From assembly GCA_021817845.1 (NCBI GenBank), contig JAKAFW010000007.1, forward strand, positions 1 to 64,000: DNA of 64,000 nt, in the 5' to 3' direction. How positions within the stretch are numbered: the first letter of the stretch is position 1; every line of letters begins with the position of its first letter. Positions 55,547 to 64,000 of the stretch are shown here, piece after piece. The stretch is from FEN-1297 sp021817845 (GTDB taxonomy: Bacteria > Bacteroidota > Ignavibacteria > Ignavibacteriales > Ignavibacteriaceae). The notes under the pieces are model-generated. The model was not told the DNA's origin and searched no databases. It saw only the letters and a program-made list of their open reading frames with translations. The position numbers and the translations under genes were made by a program.

Positions 55547-56087
55547 GGTAAATTCCCCGCCGCTTGCGGCGAAGATGTATATTTGTGTATGTCAAAAAGT
55601 GAATACATACATAAATCACATAATGTGTCAGTCTTGATATATCATATAATACTACCGGCAAAATATAGAAGGGTAGTATTTAGTCAAGAAGTAGATGAGA
55701 CATTAAAAGCAATTTGTTTAGAAATAACAAAACGATATCCGATATATTTTTTAGAAATAGGTACAGATAAAACACATGTTCATTTTCTATTGCACTCAGT
55801 TCCCAGATATAGTCCGACACAAATATGTAACAATATTGAAAAGTATAACAGCCAGAGAGATATTCAGAAAGCATCCAGAAGTAAAGAAGCAATTGTGGGG
55901 AGGAGAATTTTGGAGTGATGGATATTTCGTGAATACAGTAAGTAAATATGGTGACGAAGGAACCATAGCAAAATATGTGAAAGAACAAGGAAAAGAAAAG
56001 GAATACAAGGTATTATACAAAATAGAACAATTAACACTGTCCTGAGATTTCGTTAGATACCCCGTCCGCTTGCGGCGGGGTAGTTCA
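55547..56087 (+). mobile_element. IS200/IS605-like insertion sequence (boundaries approximate)
   Basis: Hairpins mark both ends: CGCCGC-TT-GCGGCG at 55558-55571 and a larger one at 56058-56082, with arms TACCCCG-T-CCGC and GCGG-CGGGGTA around TT. This is the pattern for IS200/IS605, which has no inverted terminal repeats but subterminal palindromes. The left flank is res, the right flank a dienelactone hydrolase fragment, so DNA was lost during or after insertion. Confidence 0.75.
55589..56045 (+). pseudogene. tnpA: IS200/IS605 transposase TnpA, frameshifted
   Basis: The frame opens MSKSEYIHKSHNVSVLIYHIILPAKYRR and holds the HUH motif (HVHFLLHS). An extra G near 55838 shifts it; the next frame continues ILKSITAREIFRKHPEVKKQLWGGEFWSDGYF with the catalytic Tyr region. 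Removing that base restores a 150-residue protein of family length. It is inactive unless the frameshift is corrected. Confidence 0.85.
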
Positions 56088-56088
56088 T

Positions 56089-56399
56089 CGGAAAGATTTT
56101 CCCGGGAAGGATATGTAGTAATTTCGCCGGAATTATTTCACCGGACTGAGCCGGGCTTTCAGGGAAGTTACACGGATTTTCCAGCTACTAAGCAGCATAT
56201 TCAAGCTTTAACTGAACCAGGTCTAATAGATGCGGTCACAGGTAAGCTTGATGAGTATGGAAAAGAATATACTAATGTTGTATTTTCAAAAGCCGATCAT
56301 GGTTTTTTCTGTGATGCGCGCGCAAGTTATAATCCTTTTGCTGCAAAACAAGCATGGGCTTTAACGAATGCCTTTTTTAATTTACATCTAAAAGTTTAA
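56089..56399 (+). pseudogene. Dienelactone-hydrolase-family remnant
   Basis: Open codons read ERFSREGYVVISPELFHRTEPGFQGSYTDF, then HIQALTEPGLIDAV, then jump to GKEYTNVVFSKADHGFFCDARASYNP. The start of the protein before ERF is missing (the IS lies there). About 100 residues of the centre, including the nucleophile Cys region, are also gone, leaving the catalytic His segment. It cannot be active. Confidence 0.8.
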
Positions 56400-56422
56400 A
56401 ACAATTAAAGGAGAAAATTATA

Positions 56423-57406
56423 ATGAAATATAGAAAATTAGGAAACAGCGGATTGACGGTTTCCGAACTCGGTCTGGGTTGTATGGGCATGTCTGAATTT
56501 TATGGCGAAAGAAACGATCAAGAATCTATCGCAACAATTCACCGAGCAATAGAACTTGGAATAAATTTTTTAGATACAGCCGATATGTATGGAATTGGGC
56601 ATAATGAAGAACTTGTAGGAAAAGCATTAAAGGGTAAACGGGACAAAGTTGTTTTGGCAACTAAATTCGGTATTTTAAGAAATCCGGATGGGTCTCGCGG
56701 AGTAAGCGGCAAACCTGAATACGTAAAAAAAGCATGCGAAGCGAGCTTAAAAAGATTAGGTGTTGATGTAATTGATCTTTATTATCAACATCGGGTGGAT
56801 TCAAATGTCCCGATTGAAGAGACAGTAGGCGCAATGGCTGAACTTGTTAAAGAAGGAAAGGTAAAATTTCTCGGGTTGTCGGAAGCCTCTTCCGATACCA
56901 TTAGGAGGGCAAATAAAGTTCACAATATATCAGCGCTTCAAACAGAATATTCTTTATGGACGCGCGATCCCGAAGAGGAAATATTCGATACATGCGAAGA
57001 GCTTGGTATTGGTTTTGTCGCTTATAGCCCACTTGGCAGAGGGTTTTTAACAGGCAAAATTAAGGGACATTCCGATTTAACTAAGGATGATTACCGCATG
57101 CATTCGCCGCGTTTCCAGGATAGCAATCTAAAAGAAAATCTGAAGATAGTGGAAGTGATTGAGAAAATATCATCCGAAAAAAAATGTACACCGGCGCAGC
57201 TTGCGCTTTCCTGGGTACTTGCACAGCGAGATTTTATTGTACCAATTGCCGGTACGAAAAGAATTAAATATCTCGAAGAGAATATCGGAGCAGCCGCAAT
57301 AACTTTGACCGTTGAAGAAGTCAAGCATTTGAACGAAGCCGTTCCTCGCGATGCGGCAAAAGGAATGCGTTATCCCGAAGCAATGATGAAATCAATAAAC
57401 GGATAA
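56423..57406 (+). CDS. Aldo/keto reductase, AKR family
   Basis: The 327-residue protein has the TIM-barrel AKR motifs DTADMYGIGHNEELVGKAL (Asp/Tyr), ATKFG (Lys) and DLYYQHRVD (His), with NAD(P)H-binding PIAGTKRIKYLEENIGA at the end. It would reduce an aldehyde or ketone; substrate unknown. RBS AAAGGAG. It is 21 bases after the dead hydrolase. Confidence 0.93.
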   Translation: MKYRKLGNSGLTVSELGLGCMGMSEFYGERNDQESIATIHRAIELGINFLDTADMYGIGHNEELVGKALKGKRDKVVLATKFGILRNPDGSRGVSGKPEYVKKACEASLKRLGVDVIDLYYQHRVDSNVPIEETVGAMAELVKEGKVKFLGLSEASSDTIRRANKVHNISALQTEYSLWTRDPEEEIFDTCEELGIGFVAYSPLGRGFLTGKIKGHSDLTKDDYRMHSPRFQDSNLKENLKIVEVIEKISSEKKCTPAQLALSWVLAQRDFIVPIAGTKRIKYLEENIGAAAITLTVEEVKHLNEAVPRDAAKGMRYPEAMMKSING

Positions 57407-57586
57407 AAAGAAATTATGTTGCACTTATCCCTGCGGCAAATTAAAATGTAGGTTTAAACATTATATATCTGTTTGAAATCTATTGTTGAATAGGATTTCG
57501 CGTTTGATTATTTTTTCAAGAGAAAGAGTAATTCAAATTCTAAAAGTACAGGAAATTTTTTGTAAGAAAATTTGAAGGAGATTAAA

Positions 57587-58558
57587 ATGGAATACACTCA
57601 CCTTGGTAGAAGCGGTTTGAAGGTAAGCAGGATTTGCCTAGGTACTATGAACTTCGGTACATTTGCCTCCGATGAGGATAGCTTCAAGATAATGGATAGG
57701 GCATTAGAGCTTGGTATTAATTTTTTAGATACTGCAAATGTATATGGCAATGAAAAAGGAGTTGGATACACCGAAGGCTTAATCGGTAGATGGCTTGAAC
57801 AAGGAGGGAGAAGAGATAAAATTGTTTTAGCGACAAAAGTTCACAATAAAATGGGCGAAGGAGTTAACGATTTAAAATTATCCGCCTACAATATTCGTAG
57901 AGCCTGCGAAGATAGTTTGCGAAGGTTGAAAACAGACCACATCGATCTTTATCAAATGCACCACATCGACCGGGAAACTCCGTGGGATGAGATCTGGCAG
58001 GCAATGGAAAATCTTGTTAGGGAAGGGAAAATAATTTATGTAGGCAGCAGTAATTTTGCCGCTTGGAATATTGTTGAGGCTAACTATACCGCCCGACAAA
58101 GAAATTTTTTAGGATTAGTTTCGGAACAAAGCATATACAGCTTACGTAACCGCCACATCGAACTTGAGGTAATCCCCGCATGCAAAGCTATGGGAGTAGG
58201 TTTAATTCCATGGAGCCCAATAGGCGGCGGAATTCTTGGCGGTGTGCTTGGAAAGATAAAAGAAAGTCAAAGAAGAGGACGTGAAGCGCTGCAAAAATCA
58301 GTCGAAAAATTACGTCCCCAAATTGAAGCTTATGAGAGTTTGTGCAAGGAAATTAATCAGCAACCAGCGGAAGTTGCACTTGCGTGGATGCTTAATAATC
58401 CGGTAATTACTTGTCCGATTGTAGGACCCCGGACAGTAAAACAACTTGAAGAAAATGTATCTTCTGTAGACTTAAAATTGTCCGGTGAAGTTTTGAAAAA
58501 ACTTGATGATATTTGGCCGGGGCCAGGGAACCAAGCACCTGAAGCTTATGCGTGGTAA
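57587..58558 (+). CDS. Aldo/keto reductase, AKR family (second copy)
   Basis: Start ATG 57587 with AAGGAG upstream; an in-frame TTG five codons earlier is not needed. The 323-residue protein has DTANVYGNEKGVGYTEGLIG, ATKVHN and DLYQMHHID, plus PIVGPRTVKQLEENV. It is a distant paralogue of the previous gene with a different loop set, closer to the NADPH-dependent type. No partner gene. Confidence 0.93.
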   Translation: MEYTHLGRSGLKVSRICLGTMNFGTFASDEDSFKIMDRALELGINFLDTANVYGNEKGVGYTEGLIGRWLEQGGRRDKIVLATKVHNKMGEGVNDLKLSAYNIRRACEDSLRRLKTDHIDLYQMHHIDRETPWDEIWQAMENLVREGKIIYVGSSNFAAWNIVEANYTARQRNFLGLVSEQSIYSLRNRHIELEVIPACKAMGVGLIPWSPIGGGILGGVLGKIKESQRRGREALQKSVEKLRPQIEAYESLCKEINQQPAEVALAWMLNNPVITCPIVGPRTVKQLEENVSSVDLKLSGEVLKKLDDIWPGPGNQAPEAYAW

Positions 58559-58755
58559 AATAACTTAGAAGAAATTTTAATTTATTAACCATAATTTTTC
58601 TCCTTCTATTTGAAAGAAAGTTTATTTCTCCATCGGAGAGAAATAGCTTTATTTTTCCTTCACCTTTACCTAATTTTGAAATACAACTATAATGATTTTT
58701 TAATCGAAATAGTTCAATAGAGATTTCAAATTATTAAATAAATAGGAGTTTAAAA

Positions 58756-60048
58756 ATGACCACAATAGTAGATGTTTTAGGACGAGAAATATTAGACTCA
58801 AGAGGAAACCCGACTATTGAAGTAGAAGTACTTTTAGAGAGCGGCATAATTGGGAGAGCAGCAGTACCAAGCGGGGCATCAACAGGCGAACATGAAGCAG
58901 TTGAATTAAGAGACGGCGATAAAAGTCGTTATAATGGTAAAGGGGTATTAAAAGCAGTTGAAAATGTAAATGACATAATTGCAGATGAAATAATTGACTT
59001 TGATGGAGTGGATCAAGCCGGTCTTGACAAATTATTAATTTCGCTTGACGGAACACCAAACAAAGAAAAACTTGGAGCAAATGCAATTCTTGGAGTTTCA
59101 TTAGCAGTGGCAAAAGCAGTTGCAGAAACCCTTGAGATACCTTTGTACCGCTACATCGGCGGAGTAAATGCTCGTACTCTCCCCGTACCAATGATGAACA
59201 TTTTGAACGGCGGAAAACATGCCGATAACAATGTTGATTTCCAGGAATTTATGATTATGCCGGTCGGTGCATCAAATTTTGCCGAAGCATTAAGAATGGG
59301 CGCTGAGACTTTCCATTCATTAAAATCTGTTTTAAGTAAAAAGGGTTACAATACTTCTGTTGGAGATGAAGGGGGTTTTGCACCTAATCTAAAATCAAAC
59401 GATGAAGCGATTGAAGTAATTCTTGAAGCAATTACTAAAGCAGGTTTTAAGGTCGGTGATGAAATTGCATTGGCACTCGATCCAGCGTCGAGCGAGATGT
59501 TTAATAAAGAAAAAAACGTGTATCAATTCTTTAAATCCGATAAGTCTGAAAAAACTTCCGCACAAATGGTAGAATTTTATTCAAATTGGGTTAAGCAATA
59601 TCCAATCGTTTCAATCGAAGATGGCTTAGCAGAAGATGATTGGAGCGGCTGGAAGCTTATGACGGAAAAATTAGGCGCAAAAATTCAGTTAGTTGGAGAC
59701 GATCTTTTTGTTACCAATACAGAGAGATTAGCCCAAGGTATTGTTCAAGGAGTTGCCAATTCAATTCTTATCAAGGTAAATCAAATAGGTACTTTGACTG
59801 AAACATTGGATGCTATTGAAATGGCAAAAAAAGCCGGCTACACTAATGTAATCAGCCATCGTTCCGGGGAAACTGAGGACACAACAATAGCAGATATTGC
59901 TGTTGCAACGAACGCCGGACAAATTAAAACCGGATCACTTTCCAGAACAGACAGAATTGCAAAGTATAATCAACTCTTAAGAATCGAAGAAGAACTTGAT
60001 GAAACAGCAATCTTTCCGGGATTAGCCGCATTAAATTATTCTGCATAA
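58756..60048 (+). CDS. eno: Enolase
   Basis: The 430-residue protein has the enolase blocks AAVPSGASTGEHEAVELRD, GDEGGFAPNL, SIEDGLAEDDW and LIKVNQIGTLTET, and SHRSGETEDTTIADIAVA with the catalytic Lys and Mg ligands. It converts 2-phosphoglycerate to phosphoenolpyruvate. RBS TAGGAG. A terminator hairpin follows. Confidence 0.99.
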   Translation: MTTIVDVLGREILDSRGNPTIEVEVLLESGIIGRAAVPSGASTGEHEAVELRDGDKSRYNGKGVLKAVENVNDIIADEIIDFDGVDQAGLDKLLISLDGTPNKEKLGANAILGVSLAVAKAVAETLEIPLYRYIGGVNARTLPVPMMNILNGGKHADNNVDFQEFMIMPVGASNFAEALRMGAETFHSLKSVLSKKGYNTSVGDEGGFAPNLKSNDEAIEVILEAITKAGFKVGDEIALALDPASSEMFNKEKNVYQFFKSDKSEKTSAQMVEFYSNWVKQYPIVSIEDGLAEDDWSGWKLMTEKLGAKIQLVGDDLFVTNTERLAQGIVQGVANSILIKVNQIGTLTETLDAIEMAKKAGYTNVISHRSGETEDTTIADIAVATNAGQIKTGSLSRTDRIAKYNQLLRIEEELDETAIFPGLAALNYSA

Positions 60049-60060
60049 AAGATAAATTAT

Positions 60061-60092
60061 AAATCCGGCTTCTCGTGAAGCCGGGTTTATTT
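60061..60092 (+). terminator. Intrinsic terminator after enolase
   Basis: AAATCCGGCTTC and GAAGCCGGGTTT form a 12-bp stem (one T-G pair) around TCGT, followed by ATTTT. It lies 13 bases after the stop. Confidence 0.85.
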
Positions 60093-60181
60093 TGCAAAAA
60101 TGATCAGATCTCTTCCTTTTTGGATGCTTTCATCCTTTTAATTCTATATTTTGATGCTCGAAAATAACGAAGGAAAATATA

Positions 60182-61075
60182 TTGATACCATATATTGGTG
60201 AACTTAGTGCTTTATTAACCGCTTTCCTTTGGTCGGGATCATCCTTTGCTTTTACTGCCGCTGCTGAAAGGCTTAACTCTATTCAATTAAATATTAATAG
60301 AATTTTTATAGCGGCAGTTTTCCTTTATGCAACGATTCTCTTATCAGGAATTCAATTTTCAATTTCGACTTCACAAATCTTTTACCTTGCGATAAGTGGA
60401 TTTATTGGATTGGTTTTCGGGGATACTTTTCTATTTAAGGCCTATCAGCATGTAGGCGCCCGGATAAGCATGTTGTTGATGGCGCTTTCGCCGGCAATGA
60501 GCGCCGTATTAGCTTACATTTTTTTGGGAGAATATCTATCTCTTTGGGGAATAGCTGGAATGTTTATAACAATGAGCGGAATTGCCCTCGTAATCTTAGA
60601 ACGAAATGAAATTCCTTCATCAAAATATAAAATAAGTAAAGCCGGAATATTTTTTGGACTAATGGGAGCATTGGGACAAGCCGGTGGTTTGGTCTTTGCA
60701 AAAATAGCTTTTAACTCCGGGGAAATAAATGGATTTGTCGCGACATTTGTAAGGATAGTTGCTGCATTTCTTGTTATGCTTCCGTTAGCTATTGTCGTTA
60801 GAAGATTCAAAAATCCTTTTAAATTCTATGCAAAAGATTTGAAAGCTTTGACCTCAACAATTGCCGGGACTATCTTTGGCCCTTACCTCGGGATTACATT
60901 TAGCCTCATTGCAGTTGAATATACAAAAGTGGGAATAGCTTCAACATTAATGTCGATGATGCCGATTATTATGCTGCCGATAGTGAGATATTACTATAAA
61001 GAAAAATTAAGCTGGCGCGCAATAATTGGTGCAATTGTGGCCGTGGTTGGTGTATCAATTTTATTTCTGAGATAA
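60182..61075 (+). CDS. EamA/DMT-family transporter
   Basis: The 297-residue protein has ten hydrophobic helices in two EamA repeats (residues 5-137 and 155-295) with LGEYLSLWGIAGMFITMSGIALV and YKEKLSWRAIIGAIVAVVGVSILF at the ends. The start is TTG 60182 with AAGGAAA upstream; no ATG fits. It would export or import a metabolite; substrate unknown. Confidence 0.9.
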   Translation: MIPYIGELSALLTAFLWSGSSFAFTAAAERLNSIQLNINRIFIAAVFLYATILLSGIQFSISTSQIFYLAISGFIGLVFGDTFLFKAYQHVGARISMLLMALSPAMSAVLAYIFLGEYLSLWGIAGMFITMSGIALVILERNEIPSSKYKISKAGIFFGLMGALGQAGGLVFAKIAFNSGEINGFVATFVRIVAAFLVMLPLAIVVRRFKNPFKFYAKDLKALTSTIAGTIFGPYLGITFSLIAVEYTKVGIASTLMSMMPIIMLPIVRYYYKEKLSWRAIIGAIVAVVGVSILFLR

Positions 61076-61084
61076 AAATATTGG

Positions 61085-61468
61085 TTAATTATTTATTACA
61101 ATACTATCTTTTGCAAAAGTAACATAATTGGTTACTTTTACTTTTGTTGACCCGTCATTGCCGGTTTGTGTTCCCGTTCCAATGATCGTTACAAGTTGAG
61201 GAGTAACATTAACGGCATATGTTGCACTTCCTGTGGTTGTTAAATTGTCAGGTATTGTCCATCCTGAAAACGATTGATTTCCTCCCCCAAGCGATGTAGT
61301 TTCTAAATAATATTTTCTTGCCTGTGAACCAAAATTTGTAAGCTCCGAATAGATGGAATTTCTGTTGGATTCCGGAGCATTTGCATAAAAAATATTAATG
61401 CCTACTATAATTGCCAAACCGACAATTATAACGCTAAGTACAATTAAAAGAAGTTGCTGTTGACCCAT
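61085..61468 (-). CDS. Pilin-like secreted protein
   Basis: The 127-residue protein has a very short polar start (MGQQQ) and one long hydrophobic helix LLLIVLSVIIVGLAIIVGI, then a Ser/Thr/Gly-rich beta domain. This is a prepilin- or archaellin-like layout (cleavage before the helix after Gly2). The usual Glu5 is absent. It stands alone, so assembly partners are not visible. Family assignment is tentative. Confidence 0.6.
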   Translation of the reverse strand: MGQQQLLLIVLSVIIVGLAIIVGINIFYANAPESNRNSIYSELTNFGSQARKYYLETTSLGGGNQSFSGWTIPDNLTTTGSATYAVNVTPQLVTIIGTGTQTGNDGSTKVKVTNYVTFAKDSIVINN

Positions 61469-61595
61469 ACTTCGTTGTTGTTATATTCATTTATAAATTA
61501 GGATAAATACGATTAATAAACAATACAGCAATGTAAGGAAGGAAGATTTAATTTTTATTTCCCTTGAAGCTTATTATTATCATTCAGATTCAAAT

Positions 61596-63527
61596 CTAAT
61601 TTTTCTTTTGTGCTTGTAATCTTTTTAATTGCTGATAAAAGCTTATACTCCTTTGATCTTCCGGATTTATAGATAAACTTTTTTCTACTGCGTTTAGAGC
61701 ATCAGCTATCTGGTTCATATAGAAATAAGCGCCGGACAAATTGTACCACACCTGCGGATCTGTTTGGTTATATTGGGTGCATTGTTTTAAGTAGTATAGG
61801 GCTTCTTGATATTTACCATTTTGTAGTGCAATACTTCCCAACCATTTTGTTGTTAAATAAGATGGCTCAAATGAATTTAGTTTTTGAAGATAGGGCAAAG
61901 CATAGTTGAAAAGTTTAGCGTCGATAAGAAGTTTAATAATATATTGGTAAGTTTCACTGTAGTGCGGATGCTGAGCAATAATCGCATTTATTTCTTTCAT
62001 AAAAGAAATATAATTTTTTGAAAGGTAATATCTATCGGCTGCTTCAACATGGGCTTTCTCCCATGTTGTTTGATGATTGACAACCTCAATAGCTAGGCTG
62101 TCAGTCCAATTTTTTTGAGAGAAATCTTCTAGCCTAAAGTTGGAAGTTCCTCTTGGAACAAATGGATATGATCCTTTTAGAATTAAAATTTCTATTTCTG
62201 CAATTGTTGAATCGAGCTTTGTATAGGGAAAATCTGCACTTAAAATACTATCCTGAATAACCCCGGAAAGGCTTAACGTTTTTGCCTTTGGAAGGTAATT
62301 CAGATTCTTCATTTCATTAAAATATGATTTTGCCATCAATCCGTATCCCTCAATATTAGGATGAAGATGATCAACCATCAAATTATTGCCGGCTATTCCA
62401 TCCGGGCTTTTGGCATTAAATATCGAATCAATATCAACGACAGGGTAGTTAAATTTTTTACCAAGACTTTTTATGATGTAATTAAATTTTTGAGGAGCTC
62501 TAAATCGAAGTTCATCTAAATCTTTTGCTTCAATAAACAATTTTTTTGCTTGAAGAAAGTTACCAGACTTTAATTTATTCTGTGCTTGTGAAAAGACGTA
62601 ATCCGCTGAAAGAAAATTATTTTCTTTTGCAGAAACAAACGGAACTTGATTTTTCAAATTACAAGTCAAAGTTCCTAAGATTACCGGGATATTTTTCTCC
62701 TTCAACATAGATAAAATATCTTCCATGTTGCCTTCAAACTGCTTCACTCCAAGATTGAAAAGAGTGGAATTAAGGGGAATAAGAGATTTACCTACAACAT
62801 GTTCCATTAATGTTTCATTATTTTCATTTTTACCGTTACCGCTTTTAAAGATGCTAATAATTTTTTCAATTGTATTATTTATCAACTGAAAAGTTCTAAA
62901 TTTTTGAAGCCAAATAAATGAATTAACCAACAATCGTGATTTACCACCAGAAAAAGAAGACGCAACCCCAAGAGCGCCGTAATATTCGTTATGACCGGTA
63001 TAAATTAAAACCAGATCCGGGCTTTCCTTTATAATTGCCTTTGCGAAATCTCTGACAGTATAACTGTCTATTGCTGAAATTCCACAATTAACAACTTCTA
63101 TATTAGTACTTGGGTAAAGCAGTTCTAATCTTCTTTGCAGATCGCTTGGAAATGATGCGTTGGGAACAAAAGGGTAGCCTTGAACAGTACTTTCTCCTAA
63201 GACAAAAACTCTAAACGAATTATCCTTTTTATCTTTTTCAAACGATCCGGAATTTGGTGTTGGGAAATGTGTTAAGTTAGAAAAATATTTTTGAGCTATG
63301 CCGGGATTTAATACAAGTCTTTCGGGATGAGATTTGGATTCAGGGATAAAAATATTATAGGAATGTCCGTAATTGATTATTCTTAAGAATAGTTCCAATA
63401 AAATAAAAAAGATAAACGGGATCAAAACCGCAATTGTGTAAAACCATTTTGGCGTTGGTTTTGATGATTGTATTTTTACAATTTCGTTTTTCTTTTTAAT
63501 ATCAGATGGCTTTTGTTTTTTTGTCAT
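61596..63527 (-). CDS. Membrane-anchored SGNH hydrolase with C-terminal TPR-like repeats
   Basis: The 643-residue protein has one membrane segment (residues 29-49), then an SGNH esterase-type fold: block I VLGESTVQG (Ser), block III YTGHNEY (Asn), and block V DHLHPNIEG (Asp/His). The last 150 residues are TPR-like helices (ALYYLKQCTQYNQTDPQVWYNLSGAYFYMNQ). Substrate may be an acylated glycan, by family; this is inference. Confidence 0.85.
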   Translation of the reverse strand: MTKKQKPSDIKKKNEIVKIQSSKPTPKWFYTIAVLIPFIFFILLELFLRIINYGHSYNIFIPESKSHPERLVLNPGIAQKYFSNLTHFPTPNSGSFEKDKKDNSFRVFVLGESTVQGYPFVPNASFPSDLQRRLELLYPSTNIEVVNCGISAIDSYTVRDFAKAIIKESPDLVLIYTGHNEYYGALGVASSFSGGKSRLLVNSFIWLQKFRTFQLINNTIEKIISIFKSGNGKNENNETLMEHVVGKSLIPLNSTLFNLGVKQFEGNMEDILSMLKEKNIPVILGTLTCNLKNQVPFVSAKENNFLSADYVFSQAQNKLKSGNFLQAKKLFIEAKDLDELRFRAPQKFNYIIKSLGKKFNYPVVDIDSIFNAKSPDGIAGNNLMVDHLHPNIEGYGLMAKSYFNEMKNLNYLPKAKTLSLSGVIQDSILSADFPYTKLDSTIAEIEILILKGSYPFVPRGTSNFRLEDFSQKNWTDSLAIEVVNHQTTWEKAHVEAADRYYLSKNYISFMKEINAIIAQHPHYSETYQYIIKLLIDAKLFNYALPYLQKLNSFEPSYLTTKWLGSIALQNGKYQEALYYLKQCTQYNQTDPQVWYNLSGAYFYMNQIADALNAVEKSLSINPEDQRSISFYQQLKRLQAQKKN

Positions 63528-63687
63528 AATAGCATTAAGAATAAAAATTAAATGGTAAAAGAGAATAAAAAATTACTTTCTTTTACAGTCTGCAGTTTAG
63601 TAAATTTAAAAATATATTTATTTCTATAATTAACTAGCGCTATAGATAATTTAAGCGCAAATTTAAATTAACTTCTTTATAAATCAT

Positions 63688-64000
63688 ATGAAAAAATTTT
63701 ATTTCATAATCTTTTTCTTACTTATAATAAGTTCATCTTATAAGATGTTTTCACAGGACCAGGGTGATTCAGTTGTTGCAAAAGCCGGTAATATTTCAAT
63801 AACTGCAAAGGAATTCTTAGACCGTTACGAAATGACACCGCTCTTCAGAAAACAAATAACGAGAATGACTCCGTCATTAAAGCTTGAATTTCTATATTCC
63901 CTAATTGCTGAAAAACTATGGGCAAATCAGGCTGAGCAAATGGGCTTTGATACAACTTCAGTTATGAAATTTGTTACTAAACAATATGAAGATATGTTTG
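63688..64000 (+). CDS. PpiC/SurA-like peptidyl-prolyl isomerase chaperone, 3' end outside window
   Basis: ATG 63688 begins a signal peptide (MKKFYFIIFFLLIISSSYKMFS) followed by VVAKAGNISITAKEFLDRYEMTP, the N-terminal helix pattern of SurA/PrsA-type proteins, in which a parvulin domain normally follows. 104 codons are visible. No Cys for lipidation, so probably periplasmic. Parvulin domain not seen because of the window edge. Confidence 0.75.
   Translation, partial: MKKFYFIIFFLLIISSSYKMFSQDQGDSVVAKAGNISITAKEFLDRYEMTPLFRKQITRMTPSLKLEFLYSLIAEKLWANQAEQMGFDTTSVMKFVTKQYEDMF

Noticed and set aside
58814..59191. 125-codon minus-strand ORF inside enolase
   Set aside because: Leu/Gln-biased antisense shadow of a strongly conserved gene, no ribosome site.

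Overview
The window looks like chromosomal DNA of an AT-rich bacterium of the Bacteroidota/Chlorobiota side, most likely Ignavibacteria. This is inferred from the gene families: an AniA-type NirK with a fused cytochrome c, DUF2249 proteins, a bacterial ProS, YpdA, an S9 peptidase, TAnnTTTG-like promoter elements, and dispersed TGTCATTTCGA...GAGAAATCC repeats. No rRNA gene was seen and no tRNA was recognised, so the assignment rests on gene content only.

Layout. 1-3.4 kb: an acyl-ACP desaturase cut by the window edge, a repeat-rich gap, a lipoprotein, a putative small RNA gene and an SRAP (HMCES/YedK) protein. 4.2-12.9 kb: a type I restriction-modification operon (hsdR broken by an in-frame amber codon, a HEPN-like protein, a PD-(D/E)xK-like protein, hsdS, a REP-associated tyrosine transposase, hsdM) that has been invaded by palindromic repeats. 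13-27.8 kb: a nitrogen-oxide respiration and stress region (ferredoxin, cupins, AhpD-like protein, flavin reductase, NDH-2, two Crp/Fnr regulators, a ClC channel, NirK-cytochrome c, SCO, DUF2249 proteins, heme-copper-oxidase-like membrane proteins). Four identical TGACTTAAGTCA operators stand before its transcription units, each the same distance from a TAnnTTTG-like element. 28.5-44.7 kb: mostly housekeeping genes (proS, OPT transporter, rsmI, rlmD, S9 peptidase, NUDIX, recN, hemW, HAD phosphatase, ypdA-like, Rieske protein).

45.4-56.4 kb is a decaying defence island. It holds an SNF2 helicase with its middle deleted, RhuM, a C-terminally truncated DinD, a DUF3800 protein with a coupled unknown partner, an AlbA_2/ATPase-like regulator between a dead fragment and a nonsense-mutated copy of a type III mod gene, a DUF1016 nuclease carrying hairpin-coded insertions, a res gene cut by an IS200/IS605-type insertion whose transposase is frameshifted, and a gutted dienelactone hydrolase. 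56.4-64 kb: two aldo/keto reductases, enolase, an EamA transporter, a pilin-like protein, a large SGNH hydrolase with TPR-like repeats, and the start of a PpiC/SurA-like chaperone.

The two most notable signals are: (i) in-frame domestication of REP and other palindromes into coding sequence (HsdS linker, the RAYT itself, the DUF1016 nuclease); and (ii) a two-copy structured minus-strand RNA with its own promoter and intrinsic terminator. The nitrite-reduction regulon, with its fixed operator-promoter geometry, is the clearest functional system.
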